From positions 1 to 54,592 of the forward strand of contig JACRFH010000051.1 of assembly GCA_016217975.1 (NCBI GenBank): a DNA stretch of 54,592 nucleotides. The letters run 5' to 3'. The position numbers and the translations under genes are program-made. Positions 1 to 8,229 of the stretch are shown piece by piece. The stretch comes from Candidatus Kaiserbacteria bacterium (GTDB taxonomy: Bacteria > Patescibacteriota > Minisyncoccia > Phycocordibacterales > UBA2100). Under the pieces are notes generated by a model. The model was not told where the DNA came from. It did no database searches and was given only the letters and a program-made list of their open reading frames with translations. The first letter of the stretch is position 1. Each line of letters begins with the position of its first letter.

Positions 1-2
1 AT

Positions 3-194
3 TTATCGGAAAGCGAAATTGACGCCTATATCGCTACCGGCGAAGCGCAGAGTGTGGCAGGCGCATACGCCATCCAAGGCGGCGCATCAAGTTTTGTCAA
101 GCGCATCGAAGGCGATTTCTACAGCATCGTCGGCCTCCCGCTTGCGCGAATCGTTGAGGAGTTGGTAAAGTTCGGAGTCCACAGTGTTCGGTAG
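3..194 (+). CDS. Maf-like nucleotide pyrophosphatase, C-terminal fragment
   Basis: The last 63 codons of a gene that begins before the window. The reading frame contains [19 protein letters not shown] followed by a segment ending in [13 protein letters not shown], which is the characteristic C-terminal half of Maf/YhdE nucleoside-triphosphate pyrophosphatases (house-cleaning of non-canonical or methylated nucleotides in the cytoplasm). The catalytic N-terminal motifs lie outside the window, so the exact Maf subgroup cannot be assigned. The stop codon is 32 nt before the sigma-factor gene, which has its own promoter-like hexamer. Confidence 0.75.
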   Translation, partial: LSESEIDAYIATGEAQSVAGAYAIQGGASSFVKRIEGDFYSIVGLPLARIVEELVKFGVHSVR

Positions 195-226
195 ACATTA
201 TTCATGAATCACAGATACTATTAAAT

Positions 227-970
227 ATGGGTCCAGAAAATCCAGAAAAACGGAGTCAGGATATTGTTCCGACTACACCGCCAATACCACGACGAAAAGT
301 GGTGCGCTCTCGAAAAGATGGTCCCATGTTTAGACAAGAAACCATCGCTCGTGCTCAAGAAATCGTGCAAAAAGAACTAGAAGCACGATCAGAGCCAAAA
401 CCTATCGCGTTACGAATCCGAAAGTCTGCTCCGGAACAAACTCCAAGACTGAAGGAATTTTCGAGAGAATTTACATCCTATATTCCTAATCTTCGAGCGT
501 TTGCGATAAGTCTCACCGCTAATCCCGACACAGCCGATGATTTGGTACAAGACACACTCCTGAAGGCATGGGCTGCTTCTGAATCGTTCGATATGGGCAC
601 AAATATGCGCGCTTGGCTTTTTACGATTCTTCGCAACACTCATGTTTCTAATATGCGGAGAAATCGGCGAGAAGTTAATCCGGGCGACACAGCATATCAG
701 CAGATGGCAGAAAGCCTTGCAGTGCCTGGGGGTCAGCAATCAAATATCGATATGATGGAGTTCAAGCGGGCGCTAGAGATCTTGCCGCAAGATCAACTAG
801 AGGCACTTCTTCTTGTCGGAGGTGCCGGGTTCTCATACGAACAAGCATCAAAGATTGCCGAAGTTCCTGTCGGTACCATAAAGTCGCGCGTGAATCGCGC
901 ACGAGGAACACTAACGCGGGAACTTAAGATAAGCGGTCCCGGTGACTTTAGAAATCGTGAGACGCTCTAG
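227..970 (+). CDS. EcfG-like sigma-70 family (ECF) RNA polymerase sigma factor
   Basis: A 247-residue extracytoplasmic-function sigma factor. Residues about 80-150 form region 2 (PNLRAFAISL, ADDLVQDTLLKAW, GTNMRAWLFTILRN) and about 175-235 form region 4 (LPQDQLEALLLVGGAGFSYE, VGTIKSRVNRAR). These blocks closely resemble alphaproteobacterial EcfG/SigT general-stress sigma factors. A basic, Pro-rich extension of about 75 residues precedes region 2 and is unusual for the family. The start codon is placed by TACTAT at 216-221, 5 nt upstream, consistent with a leaderless mRNA. No NepR or PhyR partner is present in the window, so regulation is unknown. The stop codon overlaps the convergent yvcK stop within a shared CTAG. 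Confidence 0.88.
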   Translation: MGPENPEKRSQDIVPTTPPIPRRKVVRSRKDGPMFRQETIARAQEIVQKELEARSEPKPIALRIRKSAPEQTPRLKEFSREFTSYIPNLRAFAISLTANPDTADDLVQDTLLKAWAASESFDMGTNMRAWLFTILRNTHVSNMRRNRREVNPGDTAYQQMAESLAVPGGQQSNIDMMEFKRALEILPQDQLEALLLVGGAGFSYEQASKIAEVPVGTIKSRVNRARGTLTRELKISGPGDFRNRETL

Positions 971-1965
971 CGCTTCGGTTTGATGTTCAAGATCTTGGCG
1001 ACCGTTGCGGCGAGGCGGGCGGAATCGTGGCGGACGAGGGAAGATTCTACCGCGGGAGTACCGATTTTGGAGGCCATCCGCACCATCCGCTTTGCCACGA
1101 GATCAGCGCCCACGAGTTTGCGGCCTTTTGGCAGATCTTTCCATGAAGTAAGCGTATCGCCTTCGCGAGCGTAGCGTTTTAATACTGAAGCGTCGGGAGT
1201 CGTGTTGTTGTATATCACGGTGTCCACCGGCCCACCGAGATATTTTTCGATAGCGGCAGTATAGTCGGCAACCGTGTAGTCTTTGGTGTGCTCGACCTTG
1301 GTCATGAGATTGCAGACGAATATTTTCTCCGCTTTGCTCTTGAGGATTGTTTCCGGAATCTTGCGCACCAATAGATTGGGGACAAGACTAGCATAGAAAT
1401 TTCCCGGGCCGATTATGATCGCATCTGCATCACGGAGTGCCTTGAGCGCCTTCGGGTTTGCGCGGCCCACTGGTTCAAGCCAAATGTGTTTGAGTGATCC
1501 ATTGAGTTTGGCCATTTGTATCTGCTCTTCGCCGCGGATAATGTCTGTGCCTACCTGCGCCATGAGATTTACTTTGTCCAAGGTGACGGGAATAACGCGG
1601 CCGTCGAGGCGGAGTATCTCGCTCGCTTTTTCAACTGCTTCGTCGAAGGACCCCGCAGTTTTTTCAAGCGCGGAGAGAAGGAGATTCCCAAATCGGTGTC
1701 CCTTGAGATTGCCGCTATCAAAGCGGTAATCCATAAGCTTGCGCATCAATGTGTCAGATTCTGAAAGTGCGACGAGGCAGCGCACGACGTCCCCGGGGGG
1801 AAGTACGCCGAGCTCATCGCGGAGCATCCCGGTGGAGCCGCCTGAATCCGACATCGCCACAATTGCGGTGAGATCCACGGGGTATCTTTTGAGTCCGGAG
1901 AGTATGGTAAACGTACCCGTTCCGCCGCCGATAACGACGATATTTTTCCGAGGTTTCTTCGACAT
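967..1965 (-). CDS. yvcK: YvcK/CofD-like family protein (putative gluconeogenesis factor)
   Basis: A 332-residue protein of the CofD/YvcK superfamily, cytoplasmic nucleotide-sugar-binding proteins that in Firmicutes affect carbon metabolism and wall synthesis. Diagnostic segments: IVVIGGGTGTFTILSGLK near the N terminus, MSDSGGSTGMLRDELG, PPGDVVRCLVALS and, later, DAIIIGPGNFYASLVPNLL. The reading frame is open 13 codons further upstream, but TACTAT (rc of 1973-1978) lies 7 nt before the ATG at 1965, and the conserved domain starts right after it, so this start is preferred. It is convergent with the sigma-factor gene. The biochemical activity of the family is unsettled and is not claimed here. 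Confidence 0.88.
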   Translation of the reverse strand: MSKKPRKNIVVIGGGTGTFTILSGLKRYPVDLTAIVAMSDSGGSTGMLRDELGVLPPGDVVRCLVALSESDTLMRKLMDYRFDSGNLKGHRFGNLLLSALEKTAGSFDEAVEKASEILRLDGRVIPVTLDKVNLMAQVGTDIIRGEEQIQMAKLNGSLKHIWLEPVGRANPKALKALRDADAIIIGPGNFYASLVPNLLVRKIPETILKSKAEKIFVCNLMTKVEHTKDYTVADYTAAIEKYLGGPVDTVIYNNTTPDASVLKRYAREGDTLTSWKDLPKGRKLVGADLVAKRMVRMASKIGTPAVESSLVRHDSARLAATVAKILNIKPKR

Positions 1966-2101
1966 TCGTGGCATAGTACCCGCATTCACTCCCCATGTAA
2001 ACAAGCGTCCTTATATGGTCCTATAGGATGGGATAAGTACATAAAGTCTGCATAACTTTGCGAAAAAAGCCAAAACTGCTACTATTAAAAGTATCAAGGA
2101 T

Positions 2102-3073
2102 ATGGGCAAGACAGATTTAATCAAAAAGCTTGAAACAGAGCGCAATTCGCGTGTTATTACCTACGTTACCAGCGATAGGGCTCCTTTTGCTACCAAAATT
2201 GCAAGCGACATTATTCCGCTCTTGGGTAATCAGCTTGATGCAATCGGTAAAGTAAAAAAAATCAGTCTATTTCTCTACACCAGCGGAGGAGATATGCTCG
2301 CGCCCATTCGCATCGTCAAATTGATTCGCAATCACTGCGATGAATTTGAGGTGCTTGTTCCTTACAAAGCACATAGTGCCGGTACCCTTATTTGTATGGG
2401 AGCAGGCACAATTGTGATGGGAAAACTTGGTGAATTAACTCCTGTCGATCCGACCACAGATCATCCATTTAACCCGCAGAATCCATCAACCCCACAGCAG
2501 AGACTTCCCGTGAGTGTTGAAGACTTGAATTCGTACCTTCTGTTTGCAAAAGAAAAGGCAGATGTGAAAGCGGACCAAATGATTGATTCATATAAGTTGC
2601 TGGTAGAGAAACTTCACCCGTTGTCCATTGGCAACGCGTATCGTGCGTACAGGATGGCAAAAATGGTTTCTGAACGCTTGCTTTGGTTGCATATGGACAA
2701 AAAAGACGAGAAGATCAAGAAAATTGTTAAAGAAATGACGGGCGATATAACCATTCATGCTTATCCGATCGATAGAGACGAAGCGGCAGAATTAGGTCTT
2801 AAAATTGAGAAAGCTAACGATGTAGTCGATAAAGTAATGCGTGAGCTTTACGACGATTACTCTAACGAGATGAAGTTTGGCCAGCCCTTTCATCCAAACG
2901 AATTGCTTGCCGGAAAAGATTCTGCGGACGTTGAACGTTCGGGCGCATATGTAGAGACACTAGATACCTCCTATCAGTTTATCTTCTCTGGAAAAGTACA
3001 GAAAATTATCAGGAATAATCAGCCTTCGATTGATCTCAATTTTGAGTCTCAGTCTTGGGTAAAAAGGAGTTGA
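2102..3073 (+). CDS. SDH-family Clp-fold serine proteinase
   Basis: A 323-residue member of the serine dehydrogenase proteinase group (ClpP/crotonase fold). Evidence: a conserved N-terminal domain with YTSGGDMLAPIRIV at about 60-72 (oxyanion-type glycine loop), the nucleophile segment YKAHSAGTLICMGAG (candidate Ser92), and KLGELTPVDPTTDHPF downstream. No transmembrane segment precedes the domain, unlike SppA/S49 signal-peptide peptidases. Substrates are unknown, but a role in cytoplasmic or membrane-associated protein turnover is the family expectation. The following gene starts 4 nt after its stop and has a strong ribosome-binding site, so the two are likely cotranscribed. Confidence 0.82.
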   Translation: MGKTDLIKKLETERNSRVITYVTSDRAPFATKIASDIIPLLGNQLDAIGKVKKISLFLYTSGGDMLAPIRIVKLIRNHCDEFEVLVPYKAHSAGTLICMGAGTIVMGKLGELTPVDPTTDHPFNPQNPSTPQQRLPVSVEDLNSYLLFAKEKADVKADQMIDSYKLLVEKLHPLSIGNAYRAYRMAKMVSERLLWLHMDKKDEKIKKIVKEMTGDITIHAYPIDRDEAAELGLKIEKANDVVDKVMRELYDDYSNEMKFGQPFHPNELLAGKDSADVERSGAYVETLDTSYQFIFSGKVQKIIRNNQPSIDLNFESQSWVKRS

Positions 3074-3077
3074 TTTT

Positions 3078-3389
3078 ATGATTTCATATCTTGATTCATA
3101 CACAACAAAAGAAGTTGGGAAGATGGTGGAAGTCAGTCCCCTTTCTTTGATGACAGTTGAACCGTTCATTGAGGAAACTACAAATTCCGGGGTCTCTTTG
3201 ATGTTCCCTAATTCTTGGCTTTTTAGAATGGAACTCCCGCCAGTAGTCTTGGGTGGAAATCACGGCAATGGGTTTATTGGGATTTTGACCGATGAAGAGG
3301 CGCGGGAAGCGAGAGCAAGCATTAACCAGTTTAGAAAACGCTTTGACGATGATCTCGCAAGACGGAATCAGATACTGTTTGGAGAGTAA
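3078..3389 (+). CDS. Hypothetical protein, putative antitoxin partner of the PIN protein
   Basis: A 103-residue protein without a recognised domain. The C-terminal third (TDEEAREARASINQFRKRF) is highly charged and predicted helical, as in antitoxin toxin-wrapping tails. An AAAAAGGAG ribosome-binding site at about 3060-3068 sits about 10 nt before the ATG and decides the start. Its 3' end overlaps the PIN-domain gene by 41 nt, a typical toxin-antitoxin arrangement, and this is the only basis for the antitoxin suggestion. It follows the SDH-protease gene by 4 nt, so all three may be one operon. Confidence 0.5.
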   Translation: MISYLDSYTTKEVGKMVEVSPLSLMTVEPFIEETTNSGVSLMFPNSWLFRMELPPVVLGGNHGNGFIGILTDEEAREARASINQFRKRFDDDLARRNQILFGE

Positions 3390-3756
3390 TTTCATCATTG
3401 ACCTCTTGAATGGCAAGGAAAATGCCGTTGCGGTCTACGAAGAAATAAAAGACGCTCCTCTCGCGATAACCGCAATCGCCTCGGTTGCGTTATTTGAGAT
3501 TCTCAGAGGTAAGGAGCAAAATCAGTCAAAAATAAAGAAATTCGAAGAGTTGCGCCAGAGATTAGAAGTTCTATCGTTTGGTGAACGAGAAGCGGAAGAG
3601 GCAAGCTGGATAGAAAAAAGGATACACCAAAATGGATTTACGATCTCGCCACTAGACTTACTCATTGGAGCCACGGCGAAAATTAACGGGGCCGTTCTCG
3701 TTTCAAACGATTCTGATTACGACAGAATCGAAGGCTTGCAGTTGAGAAATTATTAA
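3349..3756 (+). CDS. PIN-domain protein, VapC-like putative RNase toxin
   Basis: A 135-residue PIN domain. The acidic pocket is visible as LESNFIIDLL (first position), ALFEILRG, LDLLIGATA and SNDSDYDRI. In canonical VapC toxins the first motif is D-x-N/S, but here Glu12 replaces the Asp, so magnesium-dependent RNase activity may be altered. The frame is open from 3292, but the ATG at 3349 gives a normal VapC N terminus immediately before the first strand. The gene overlaps the upstream small gene by 41 nt. Together they form a likely type II toxin-antitoxin pair, although the antitoxin is not of a family I recognise. Confidence 0.75.
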   Translation: MISQDGIRYCLESNFIIDLLNGKENAVAVYEEIKDAPLAITAIASVALFEILRGKEQNQSKIKKFEELRQRLEVLSFGEREAEEASWIEKRIHQNGFTISPLDLLIGATAKINGAVLVSNDSDYDRIEGLQLRNY

Positions 3757-3840
3757 GCTCAGGTAATCTATCTCCGAAAAGATGCGGGATAAGTACATGC
3801 CTAGACAAGAATGAGCAGCGCGTCTATCATTCATTACATC

Positions 3841-4320
3841 ATGATAAAAAATCTCATTATCGCGCTTCTTGTTATTGTGATCGGTGTGTTTGTTTTTATG
3901 CTAATGCAAAAGTCGGTACCTGCGGAACCGATTCCGGTGCCGCTCGCGACGAGTACGGCTACCACGACTCCCGCTCCCGTGCCGCTCTCAGTCAAGGTGA
4001 GCGTAACGTTTCCCAAAAAGGATCAGCTCGTGCAGAAGAAATTTACGGTGATCGGAAAGGCTCCGGGGAATTGGTTTTTTGAAGCATCTGCGCCGGTAAT
4101 GGTAAAAGATAAGGATGGCAGCAAAATCGCTCAGACCACGGCGCAAGTCAGTCCGCCAGCTGGCGGAGATTGGATGACGACCGATCTTGTTGATTTTACT
4201 GCCGCTGTCAACATCTCATCGGGCTACAGCGGCCCGGCCACGCTCGTGCTTCTTAAAGACAATCCGTCAGGTCTTCCCGAAAACGACGATTCGGTCGAGA
4301 TTCCGATAATTGTGCAGTAA
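3841..4320 (+). CDS. Membrane-anchored Gmad2 immunoglobulin-like domain protein
   Basis: A 159-residue exported protein. An N-terminal hydrophobic segment (LIIALLVIVIGVFVFMLM) acts as signal anchor, followed by a Pro/Thr/Ala linker and a beta-rich domain that resembles Gmad2 (spore-germination-associated Ig-like fold): VSVTFPKKDQLVQKKFTVIG, then GNWFFEASAPVMV. The first possible ATG is at 3811, but the one at 3841 starts directly at the anchor. The domain is probably on the outer face of the membrane, and its ligand is unknown. A 16-bp palindrome at 4152-4167 encodes the SPPAGGD stretch and recurs in groEL. The next gene begins 1 nt after the stop. Confidence 0.68.
   Translation: MIKNLIIALLVIVIGVFVFMLMQKSVPAEPIPVPLATSTATTTPAPVPLSVKVSVTFPKKDQLVQKKFTVIGKAPGNWFFEASAPVMVKDKDGSKIAQTTAQVSPPAGGDWMTTDLVDFTAAVNISSGYSGPATLVLLKDNPSGLPENDDSVEIPIIVQ
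4152..4167. repeat. 16-bp perfect palindrome, copy 1 (inside CDS)
   Basis: TCCGCCAGCTGGCGGA, identical to the copy at 16909-16924 in groEL. Both lie in coding sequence and are read in frames that give PPAGG. Two exact copies of a 16-bp palindrome in 54 kb suggest a highly iterated genomic palindrome. Function unknown. Confidence 0.6.
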
Positions 4321-4321
4321 T

Positions 4322-4684
4322 ATGGGCAATTTTGAACTTTCCCCGTCGATCGATGAGTACAAGTCTCGTCTCGGAGATAAGATAGCGGATGCGGACGCAT
4401 TCCGAACTCTTCTTGCGTCTTACATTGGCGGACTCGCGGGCGCTCCGGGCAAAGAATCTGAACTTGAAGAGATCAAGAAAGCATTTATTGAATTCGAAGA
4501 ATCAATAGCCATTTGCAGACAAGTTTTCGATTCGACAACTGTCTCCCGCGCAGATATCTTGGAGGCGACACGGCTGATAATTAATATGACAGCGAGTCTG
4601 AGCGACTGGAAAAAGTTGAAAGGGTGGAGCAAGATTCAAGGACAAGCTAAGATTCTTACGTTCAGAAAGAAAGAGCAGGCGTGA
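4322..4684 (+). CDS. Hypothetical small helical protein
   Basis: A 120-residue cytoplasmic protein without recognised domains or membrane segments. It is rich in Glu, Lys and Ala with predicted helices (SELEEIKKAFIEFEESIAIC in the middle) and a basic C terminus. The start at 4322 is 1 nt after the preceding stop, so translation is probably coupled to the Gmad2-type gene. The following nth gene has its own -10-like element inside the last codons of this gene. No function can be inferred. Confidence 0.55.
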   Translation: MGNFELSPSIDEYKSRLGDKIADADAFRTLLASYIGGLAGAPGKESELEEIKKAFIEFEESIAICRQVFDSTTVSRADILEATRLIINMTASLSDWKKLKGWSKIQGQAKILTFRKKEQA

Positions 4685-4696
4685 TAGCATGGCCCG

Positions 4697-5365
4697 ATGA
4701 TTGAGTTGTTTCCGAGCGAACGAGAGAAGCGGGCCGAGAAAATCGTTGCGTATCTGAAGAAAGAATATCCAGTTCCCAAGAGCGAGCTCAAGCACCATAC
4801 GGCCTTCCAGTTTTTGGTGGCGGTGGTGCTTTCGGCGCAATGCACGGACAAGCTTGTGAATAAAGTCACCGAGACTCTTTTCAAGAAATACAAGACTGCA
4901 GCAGATTTTGCTCATGCCAAACCTGCGGAATTTGAACACGAGATATCGAGTGTCACTTTTTTTCGCAACAAGGCCAAGCATGTGATAGCTGCTGCCAAAG
5001 TGGTCGTCAAAGATCATGATGGTAAAGTCCCGAAAACCGAGAGCGAACTTGTCGCCCTCCCCGGTGTCGGCTACAAGACCGCGCACGTCGTCGCGGGTGA
5101 GCTGCACGATATATGGGAAGGCATTCCCACCGATACGCATGTGAAGCGATTTGCAAAACGTTTTGATCTCACGGATCACGACGATCTCAAGAAAATCTCC
5201 AAAGATCTTGAGAGCCTCATCCCCAAAAAGGATTGGAAATACGTCAATAACGGCCTCGTCTTATACGGCCGCTACCTCTGCCCGGCCAGGCCCCACGATT
5301 GCGCCGATCATCCTCTCACCAAACTCTGGCCACCGGCAACTCAAAGGTGGCCGAAGGTAAAATAA
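4697..5365 (+). CDS. nth: Endonuclease III-like DNA glycosylase/AP lyase
   Basis: A 222-residue HhH-GPD protein for base-excision repair of oxidised pyrimidines. The helix-hairpin-helix LPGVGYKTAHVV includes the Schiff-base lysine Lys127, and the catalytic aspartate is Asp146 in PTDTHV. The C-terminal iron-sulfur loop is degenerate: Cys195 and Cys202 (C-x6-C) are present, but the next two expected ligands are His205 and Trp211, so a [4Fe-4S] cluster is unlikely. TAGCAT at 4685-4690 lies 6 nt before the ATG, suggesting a leaderless transcript. The stop codon directly abuts the convergent ddl stop with no intervening base. Confidence 0.9.
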   Translation: MIELFPSEREKRAEKIVAYLKKEYPVPKSELKHHTAFQFLVAVVLSAQCTDKLVNKVTETLFKKYKTAADFAHAKPAEFEHEISSVTFFRNKAKHVIAAAKVVVKDHDGKVPKTESELVALPGVGYKTAHVVAGELHDIWEGIPTDTHVKRFAKRFDLTDHDDLKKISKDLESLIPKKDWKYVNNGLVLYGRYLCPARPHDCADHPLTKLWPPATQRWPKVK

Positions 5366-6439
5366 TTAACGATTTGTTTTAAGTTTCTTTTGTTTCTCGT
5401 GCCGCTCGATCGCAAGCTCGATGAGTTTGTCGATAAGCTTCGCATACGGAAGACCAGAAGCTTCCCACATCTTTGGATACATTGAAATATTGGTAAATCC
5501 GGGAATCGTGTTGATCTCATTTATATAGAGCTTGCCGTCGTCTGCGAGAAAGAAATCCACGCGGCCCATACCTTCGCAGGCTAAAGTCTTAAATGCTTTT
5601 ACCGCGAGTTCTTGCACTTGTTTCGTCTCGACCTTTGAAAGTTTGGCGGGTATCTGTGGCGTCATGCCATTTTGGTCCAAGTATTTGGCTTCATAAGAAT
5701 AGAAATCGTGGTGCACCAAAAGCTCGCCCGGGAGCGATGCAATAGGTTTGTCGTTCCCTAAGACTGCGCACTCGAGTTCGCGTCCCTTTATAAATTCTTC
5801 GATCACGACTTTAGTATCAAATTTCTGAGCGAGTGTGATAGCTTTCTTGAATTCTCCTGCATCACGCACTTTGGATATGCCGACCGATGAGCCAAGATTT
5901 GCCGGTTTTATGAAAAGGGGGAGTCCCAGTTCTTTTTTTGCTTTCGCAAAAGTAATCGGGTCCGCGAGAGTTGATACGAGGAACTTGGCTATCGGAATCC
6001 CGGCATCCCGCAAGAGTCTCTTCATGACGTCTTTGTCCATGCCTATTGCCGAGCCCAAGACATCAGCTCCTACAAAGGCAACATCAGCGAGTTTGAGGAG
6101 GCCTTGTACTGTTCCATCCTCGCCATACGGACCATGAAGGATTGGAAAGACTACATCAATACGTTCATTGCTGTCACCAGAAAGTTTTCCTTCACTTGCG
6201 GGAATGAGCGCAACGCTTGTGTTGTGCTTTTCTTTTGCGCTCTGGTTGCTCGAAAGCGCGAGATAACGCTCGGAAACCGCGGGCGGAAGCCATGCTCCAG
6301 ATTTGTCGATACCGATGAGTACAGCATCGTACTTGTTCTTATCCAATGCCGCCGCGACGTTTCTTGCGGATTGAATTGATACCTCATGCTCGGCGGATTT
6401 ACCCCCGAAAAGTATGCCAACACGGATTTTCTTACCCAT
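5366..6439 (-). CDS. ddl: D-alanine--D-alanine ligase
   Basis: A 357-residue ATP-grasp ligase that makes the D-Ala-D-Ala dipeptide for peptidoglycan in the cytoplasm. Visible family blocks are ILFGGKSAEHEVSIQSARNV at the N terminus, PILHGPYGEDGTVQGLL, FIKPANLGSSVGISKV, VIEEFIKGRELECAVLG, GRVDFFLADDGKLYINEINT and PGFTNISMYPKMW at the C terminus. Length is normal. TAAAGT (rc of 6446-6451) is 6 nt upstream of the ATG, so the mRNA is probably leaderless. The promoter is divergent from that of ilvE, with about 16 bp between the start points of the two hexamers. Confidence 0.95.
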   Translation of the reverse strand: MGKKIRVGILFGGKSAEHEVSIQSARNVAAALDKNKYDAVLIGIDKSGAWLPPAVSERYLALSSNQSAKEKHNTSVALIPASEGKLSGDSNERIDVVFPILHGPYGEDGTVQGLLKLADVAFVGADVLGSAIGMDKDVMKRLLRDAGIPIAKFLVSTLADPITFAKAKKELGLPLFIKPANLGSSVGISKVRDAGEFKKAITLAQKFDTKVVIEEFIKGRELECAVLGNDKPIASLPGELLVHHDFYSYEAKYLDQNGMTPQIPAKLSKVETKQVQELAVKAFKTLACEGMGRVDFFLADDGKLYINEINTIPGFTNISMYPKMWEASGLPYAKLIDKLIELAIERHEKQKKLKTNR

Positions 6440-6474
6440 AAGGGCACTTTAACATGTATGCTACGATGGCAAGA

Positions 6475-7395
6475 ATGGCCAAGATATGGGAAAAGGCGTA
6501 TTTCAAAGATAAGCTCGTCCCCATTGGCGAAGCGCAGGTGAGTGTTGCGAGCTCGGCGGTTTTGTACGGATTGAGCGTTTATACGGTGTTTCCGATATGT
6601 GTCACAGCAAAAGGCATCGCAGCATTTAGGCTCAAGGATCATTTTAGACGTCTTGTACTATCGGCGCGCATTATTGGCATCGATACCTTCGAGAAAGAGT
6701 GGGACTACGTGCGATTTGAAAAAGCCACAGTGGAGCTCATAAAGGCAAACAAGATAAAAGAGGATGTTTTCGTGCGAGCGACGGTACACGTAGATGAGCT
6801 TGTGCCGGGAACGCGCTCGCGCGGGATGCATACGTCGCTAAGCATATTTATCTACGAAGCCAAGCCGATAGTGCCGCAAGATGGCGCTCGACTCAAGACG
6901 AGCGTCTGGCGGCGCATTCCGGATTATGCAATTCCTTCGCGCGCCAAGGTGAACGGCGCGTATGTAAACTCTGTTCTTGCCAAACAGGACGCGATCGATA
7001 GCGGCTATGATGATTGCATTTTCCTAGACGTGGCGGGCCACGTGTGCGAACTCTCGGCCGCAAACATCTTTCTCGTTCGCGACGGAGTGCTTATTACGCC
7101 GGGTTTGGAGAGTGATATTTTGGAAGGCATTAATCGGCGCACGGTCTTGGAGATTGCGCGCGACGCAAATATTCCTTCGATCGAACGTGTTGTCGACATG
7201 ACGGAGCTCTACGTAGCCGATGAGATATTTGCTTGCGGCACATCAGCCTTTATTGCGCCAGTGAAAGAAGTTGACGGCCGCATGATTGGAGGCGGGATAA
7301 TGGGGCCGTTGACCTCGAAGATTCGCAAGTTCCACGACGATGTGATGCACGGCCGAAATGAGGCATATCAGAATCTCCTGACCCCGGTGGTATGA
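6475..7395 (+). CDS. ilvE: Branched-chain-amino-acid aminotransferase-like (class IV PLP enzyme)
   Basis: A 306-residue fold-type IV aminotransferase. Features: VLYGLSVYTVF near the N terminus, the PLP-lysine context SRAKVNGAYVNSVLAKQDA, CIFLDVAGHVCELSAANIFL, a TPGLESDILEGINRRTVLEI block and EIFACGTSAFIAPVKEVDG. The most likely substrates are branched-chain 2-oxo acids, but related D-amino-acid transaminases cannot be excluded. The frame is open from 6454. TACGAT at 6462-6467 lies 7 nt before the ATG at 6475, which begins MAKIWEK and is the preferred start. Its stop overlaps the HAD-gene start in ATGA, so the two form an operon. Confidence 0.88.
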   Translation: MAKIWEKAYFKDKLVPIGEAQVSVASSAVLYGLSVYTVFPICVTAKGIAAFRLKDHFRRLVLSARIIGIDTFEKEWDYVRFEKATVELIKANKIKEDVFVRATVHVDELVPGTRSRGMHTSLSIFIYEAKPIVPQDGARLKTSVWRRIPDYAIPSRAKVNGAYVNSVLAKQDAIDSGYDDCIFLDVAGHVCELSAANIFLVRDGVLITPGLESDILEGINRRTVLEIARDANIPSIERVVDMTELYVADEIFACGTSAFIAPVKEVDGRMIGGGIMGPLTSKIRKFHDDVMHGRNEAYQNLLTPVV

Positions 7396-8114
7396 GTCGC
7401 GCCATGGTCAAGAAGAAGAGAATCGGCAGGCCGAAAAAGGTCGCCGTATTTGACGTCGACGGGACAATATTCCGTTCATCGCTTTTGATTCAAGTCGTGG
7501 AGCAGCTCATCCGCGACGGTGTGTTTCCCGAAGAGGCGCAGAATTCGTATGCCAAGGAATACGAGCGATGGCTCGATCGCGAGGGTAGCTACGAGGACTA
7601 TATTGATGGCGTGATCCGCGCGTTCCGTAAACACTTGCGCGGCGTTCACTACGGCGCGCTTGCCGACGCGGCCGAGCGTGTCGTGGCCGCACAATGGAAA
7701 CACACGTATCGATTCACACGGGATCTAATCAAGGAGCTTAAGGATAAGGGTTACTTCCTTTTGGCTGTTTCGCATTCGCCAAAAACGGTCTTGGACAAAT
7801 TCTGCCCAAGGCTTGGTTTTGATAAATCCTACGGGCTAGTGTATGAGATTGGGCCGACCGATAAATTCACGGGCGCAATTGTCGACGAGCATTTGATCTA
7901 CAACAAGGCAAATATATTGAAACGCGCGATGGAAAAGGAAAACTTGCGTCTCGCTCATTCCATTGGCGTAGGAGATACCGAGACCGACATCCCCATTCTT
8001 GAGATGGTGGCGAAGCCCGTGTGCTTTAATCCAAATCAGAGTCTCTACAAATATGCCAAACGCATGGGATGGAAGGTAGTGGTTGAACGAAAAGATGTGA
8101 TTTATGTACTCTAA
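7392..8114 (+). CDS. HAD-IB family phosphatase (SerB-like)
   Basis: A 240-residue haloacid-dehalogenase hydrolase of the HAD-IB type. Motif I is VAVFDVDGTIF with both catalytic aspartates, motif II is LLAVSHSPK, and motif IV is GVGDTETDIPILEMV. The helical cap lies between motifs I and II, as in phosphoserine phosphatase and related phosphatases. The exact substrate is not evident. The basic N terminus (KKKRIGRPKK) precedes motif I. Translation is coupled to ilvE through an ATGA overlap. An AT-rich inverted repeat follows the stop and may end the transcript. Confidence 0.85.
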   Translation: MSRAMVKKKRIGRPKKVAVFDVDGTIFRSSLLIQVVEQLIRDGVFPEEAQNSYAKEYERWLDREGSYEDYIDGVIRAFRKHLRGVHYGALADAAERVVAAQWKHTYRFTRDLIKELKDKGYFLLAVSHSPKTVLDKFCPRLGFDKSYGLVYEIGPTDKFTGAIVDEHLIYNKANILKRAMEKENLRLAHSIGVGDTETDIPILEMVAKPVCFNPNQSLYKYAKRMGWKVVVERKDVIYVL

Positions 8115-8229
8115 TTTTTAATTATCAATTTTGCAATTTTCAATCAAGCATCAATGAATTAATTCTCAAACATTGGAACATTGGAAATTCATTGAAAATT
8201 GAGAATTGTAAATTGAAAATTCCGTACTC
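8115..8229. repeat. AT-rich intergenic inverted/direct repeat
   Basis: A strikingly AT-rich 115-nt spacer in an otherwise GC-balanced region. CAATTTTCAAT (8134-8144) is the exact reverse complement of ATTGAAAATTG (8191-8201), with further AATTGAAAATT-like units up to 8221 and a tandem CATTGGAA near 8171-8185. It may fold as a weak terminator for the upstream operon, but there is no GC-rich stem with a T run. It could also be a dispersed intergenic repeat, which cannot be tested from one window. Confidence 0.5.
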
